Part shown: positions 51,454 through 52,280 of the stretch, piece after piece | Numbering within the stretch: the first letter of the stretch is position 1 | How the letters are laid out: each line of letters starts with the position of its first letter | Assembly: GCA_002238765.1 (NCBI GenBank) | Contig: MPMZ01000005.1 | Coordinates: 32,001 to 84,280 of the forward strand | Reading direction: 5' to 3' | From: Nitrospira sp. bin75 | GTDB lineage: Bacteria > Nitrospirota > Nitrospiria > Nitrospirales > UBA8639 | DNA: 52,280 bases | Notes under the pieces: generated by a model | The model's input: the letters and a program-made list of their open reading frames with translations, nothing else | The model's database searches: none | What the model was told of the DNA's origin: nothing | Translations under genes and position numbers: made by a program

Positions 51454-52143
51454 ATGAAGCGTCTGTTTGCGGTTATCGGCTTGGGCCGATTCGGATATAG
51501 CGTCGCGGAATCCTTGGTGCAAAAGGGCTGTGAAGTCCTCGCTATCGACAGCGAAGAAGCGAAAATCCAATCAATCAGTGACATTGCGACTTTTGCGGTC
51601 CAGTGCGACGCGACGGATGAACGCGCGCTGAAAGCCGTCAGTACCCAAAACGTCGACGTGGCGGTGGTGAGCATCGGCGAAAACATCGAAGCCAGCATCC
51701 TCATCGTCCAAACGCTGGCCGAAATGGGGATCGCGTCCATCATCGCCAAGGCCGTCACCAACGCTCACGGGAAAATCCTCAGCAATCTCGGGGTCACCGA
51801 AGTGATCTACCCCGAACGGGACGCCGCCATCCGGCTTGCGCACAGACTGGTTTCCCCCGAGGTGTTGGACTACCTCGAATTGGCACCCGGGTACAGTGTC
51901 GAAGAAGTCGCGGTGCCGGACCGGTTTTCCGGCATGAGCATTGAGGAAACCAAAATCCGTGAGCTTCACAATCTCAACATCATCGGCATCAAGAAACAAG
52001 TGAACCGCATGATCAAGGGAAAATTAAAGAAAGAGGATACCTTTAATTTCACTCCCTCCCCTGACGACATGATCGAAAAAGGCGACGTCCTAGTCATGAT
52101 CGGGAAAGAGCATGACCTGGACGGATTCAGTAATTCCGAATAA
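51454..52143 (+). CDS. TrkA/KtrA-like RCK-domain potassium regulator
   Basis: 229 residues. RCK_N: FAVIGLGRFGYSVAESLVQK with the GxGxxG motif for NAD or ATP, then EVLAIDSEEAKIQSISD. RCK_C starts near residue 140 (LELAPGYSVEEVAVPDRFSG) and ends GDVLVMIGKEHDLDGF. It is a cytosolic ring that gates a Trk/Ktr-type channel. No channel gene is in the window; it may lie beyond the right edge. 46 bp after the slipin gene. Confidence 0.92.
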   Translation: MKRLFAVIGLGRFGYSVAESLVQKGCEVLAIDSEEAKIQSISDIATFAVQCDATDERALKAVSTQNVDVAVVSIGENIEASILIVQTLAEMGIASIIAKAVTNAHGKILSNLGVTEVIYPERDAAIRLAHRLVSPEVLDYLELAPGYSVEEVAVPDRFSGMSIEETKIRELHNLNIIGIKKQVNRMIKGKLKKEDTFNFTPSPDDMIEKGDVLVMIGKEHDLDGFSNSE

Positions 52144-52280
52144 CGCATCGGGGCGGGAAGACGCGCTACCGTCCCTGGCACCTCAAGAAAGAGAACGAGA
52201 AGACCTCGGTTTTTTCCTCCCCTTTGCAAGTGGGCGCATTTCCGAAGAGGGAATGCGGGTGGGGTAGCGCCCAACTCCCG
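52144..52280. repeat. Right-edge spacer with a short repeat
   Basis: TCCCCTTTGCAAGTGGGCGC followed by ATTTCCGAAGAGGGAATGCG resembles the blocks in the spacer at 45127-45368 (TTTCCGAAGAGGGAA). No gene is seen before the window ends. Confidence 0.4.

Overview
The window reads as a chromosomal segment from a chemolithoautotrophic bacterium of the Nitrospira type (phylum Nitrospirota). This is an inference from gene content: a five-subunit 2-oxoacid:ferredoxin oxidoreductase operon of the kind used in the reductive TCA cycle (17392-21642), a monomeric isocitrate dehydrogenase (2630-4864), a high-GC sequence with many dispersed palindromic repeats, and single-copy housekeeping genes in between. 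No rRNA gene is present to confirm the taxonomy.

Layout. 1-4.9 kb: end of an RND/MMPL exporter, a flavoprotein, a TPR lipoprotein-like protein and isocitrate dehydrogenase. 5-9.6 kb: accessory DNA with a frameshifted AAA/DUF4143 ATPase, a truncated IS3 element abutting an FRG-domain gene fragment, a DUF427 protein and a frameshifted DHA2-type MFS exporter. 9.6-13.3 kb: a formylglycine-generating-enzyme-like protein and a minor-pilin set (PilW-, PilV-, GspH-like) with prepilin peptidase. 13.4-17.3 kb: an HTH regulator and a housekeeping block (rlmB nested in cysS, DedA protein, surE). 17.4-21.6 kb: the porBGDEA-like operon. 22-29 kb: M23 peptidase, cutA, lipoprotein, thrH, cation exchanger, TPR protein, SprT-like protease, tadA, tRNA-Ser.

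29.1-41.8 kb is the most interesting part, a metal-centred island. It holds a tightly coupled seven-gene operon (flavoprotein, small membrane protein, three unknown proteins, a truncated CobW-type GTPase and an orphan paralogue of the por epsilon subunit), a zinc-free ribosomal protein S14, a merR gene with a clear operator driving a 51-residue protein with 17 cysteines, and a second operon (COG0523 GTPase, WD40 protein, His-rich small protein, DUF3386, MoaB, ZIP transporter, dihydroorotase). Both GTPase operons are preceded, in the same orientation, by a 60-nt element that is 54/60 identical. This fits a shared metal-responsive regulon, possibly for zinc limitation; the metal is not shown by the sequence.

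42-52 kb: a VapBC pair, a DUF1971 protein, a DUF3800 protein, a lipoprotein, a periplasmic rhodanese, a response regulator with an HD-GYP protein, trmI, a HigBA-type pair, and an nfeD-slipin-trkA-like membrane cluster.

Four genes (AAA ATPase, MFS exporter, truncated CobW, dihydroorotase) are each broken by what looks like one missing base while both halves remain well conserved, so uncorrected sequencing indels are a serious alternative to true pseudogenes.
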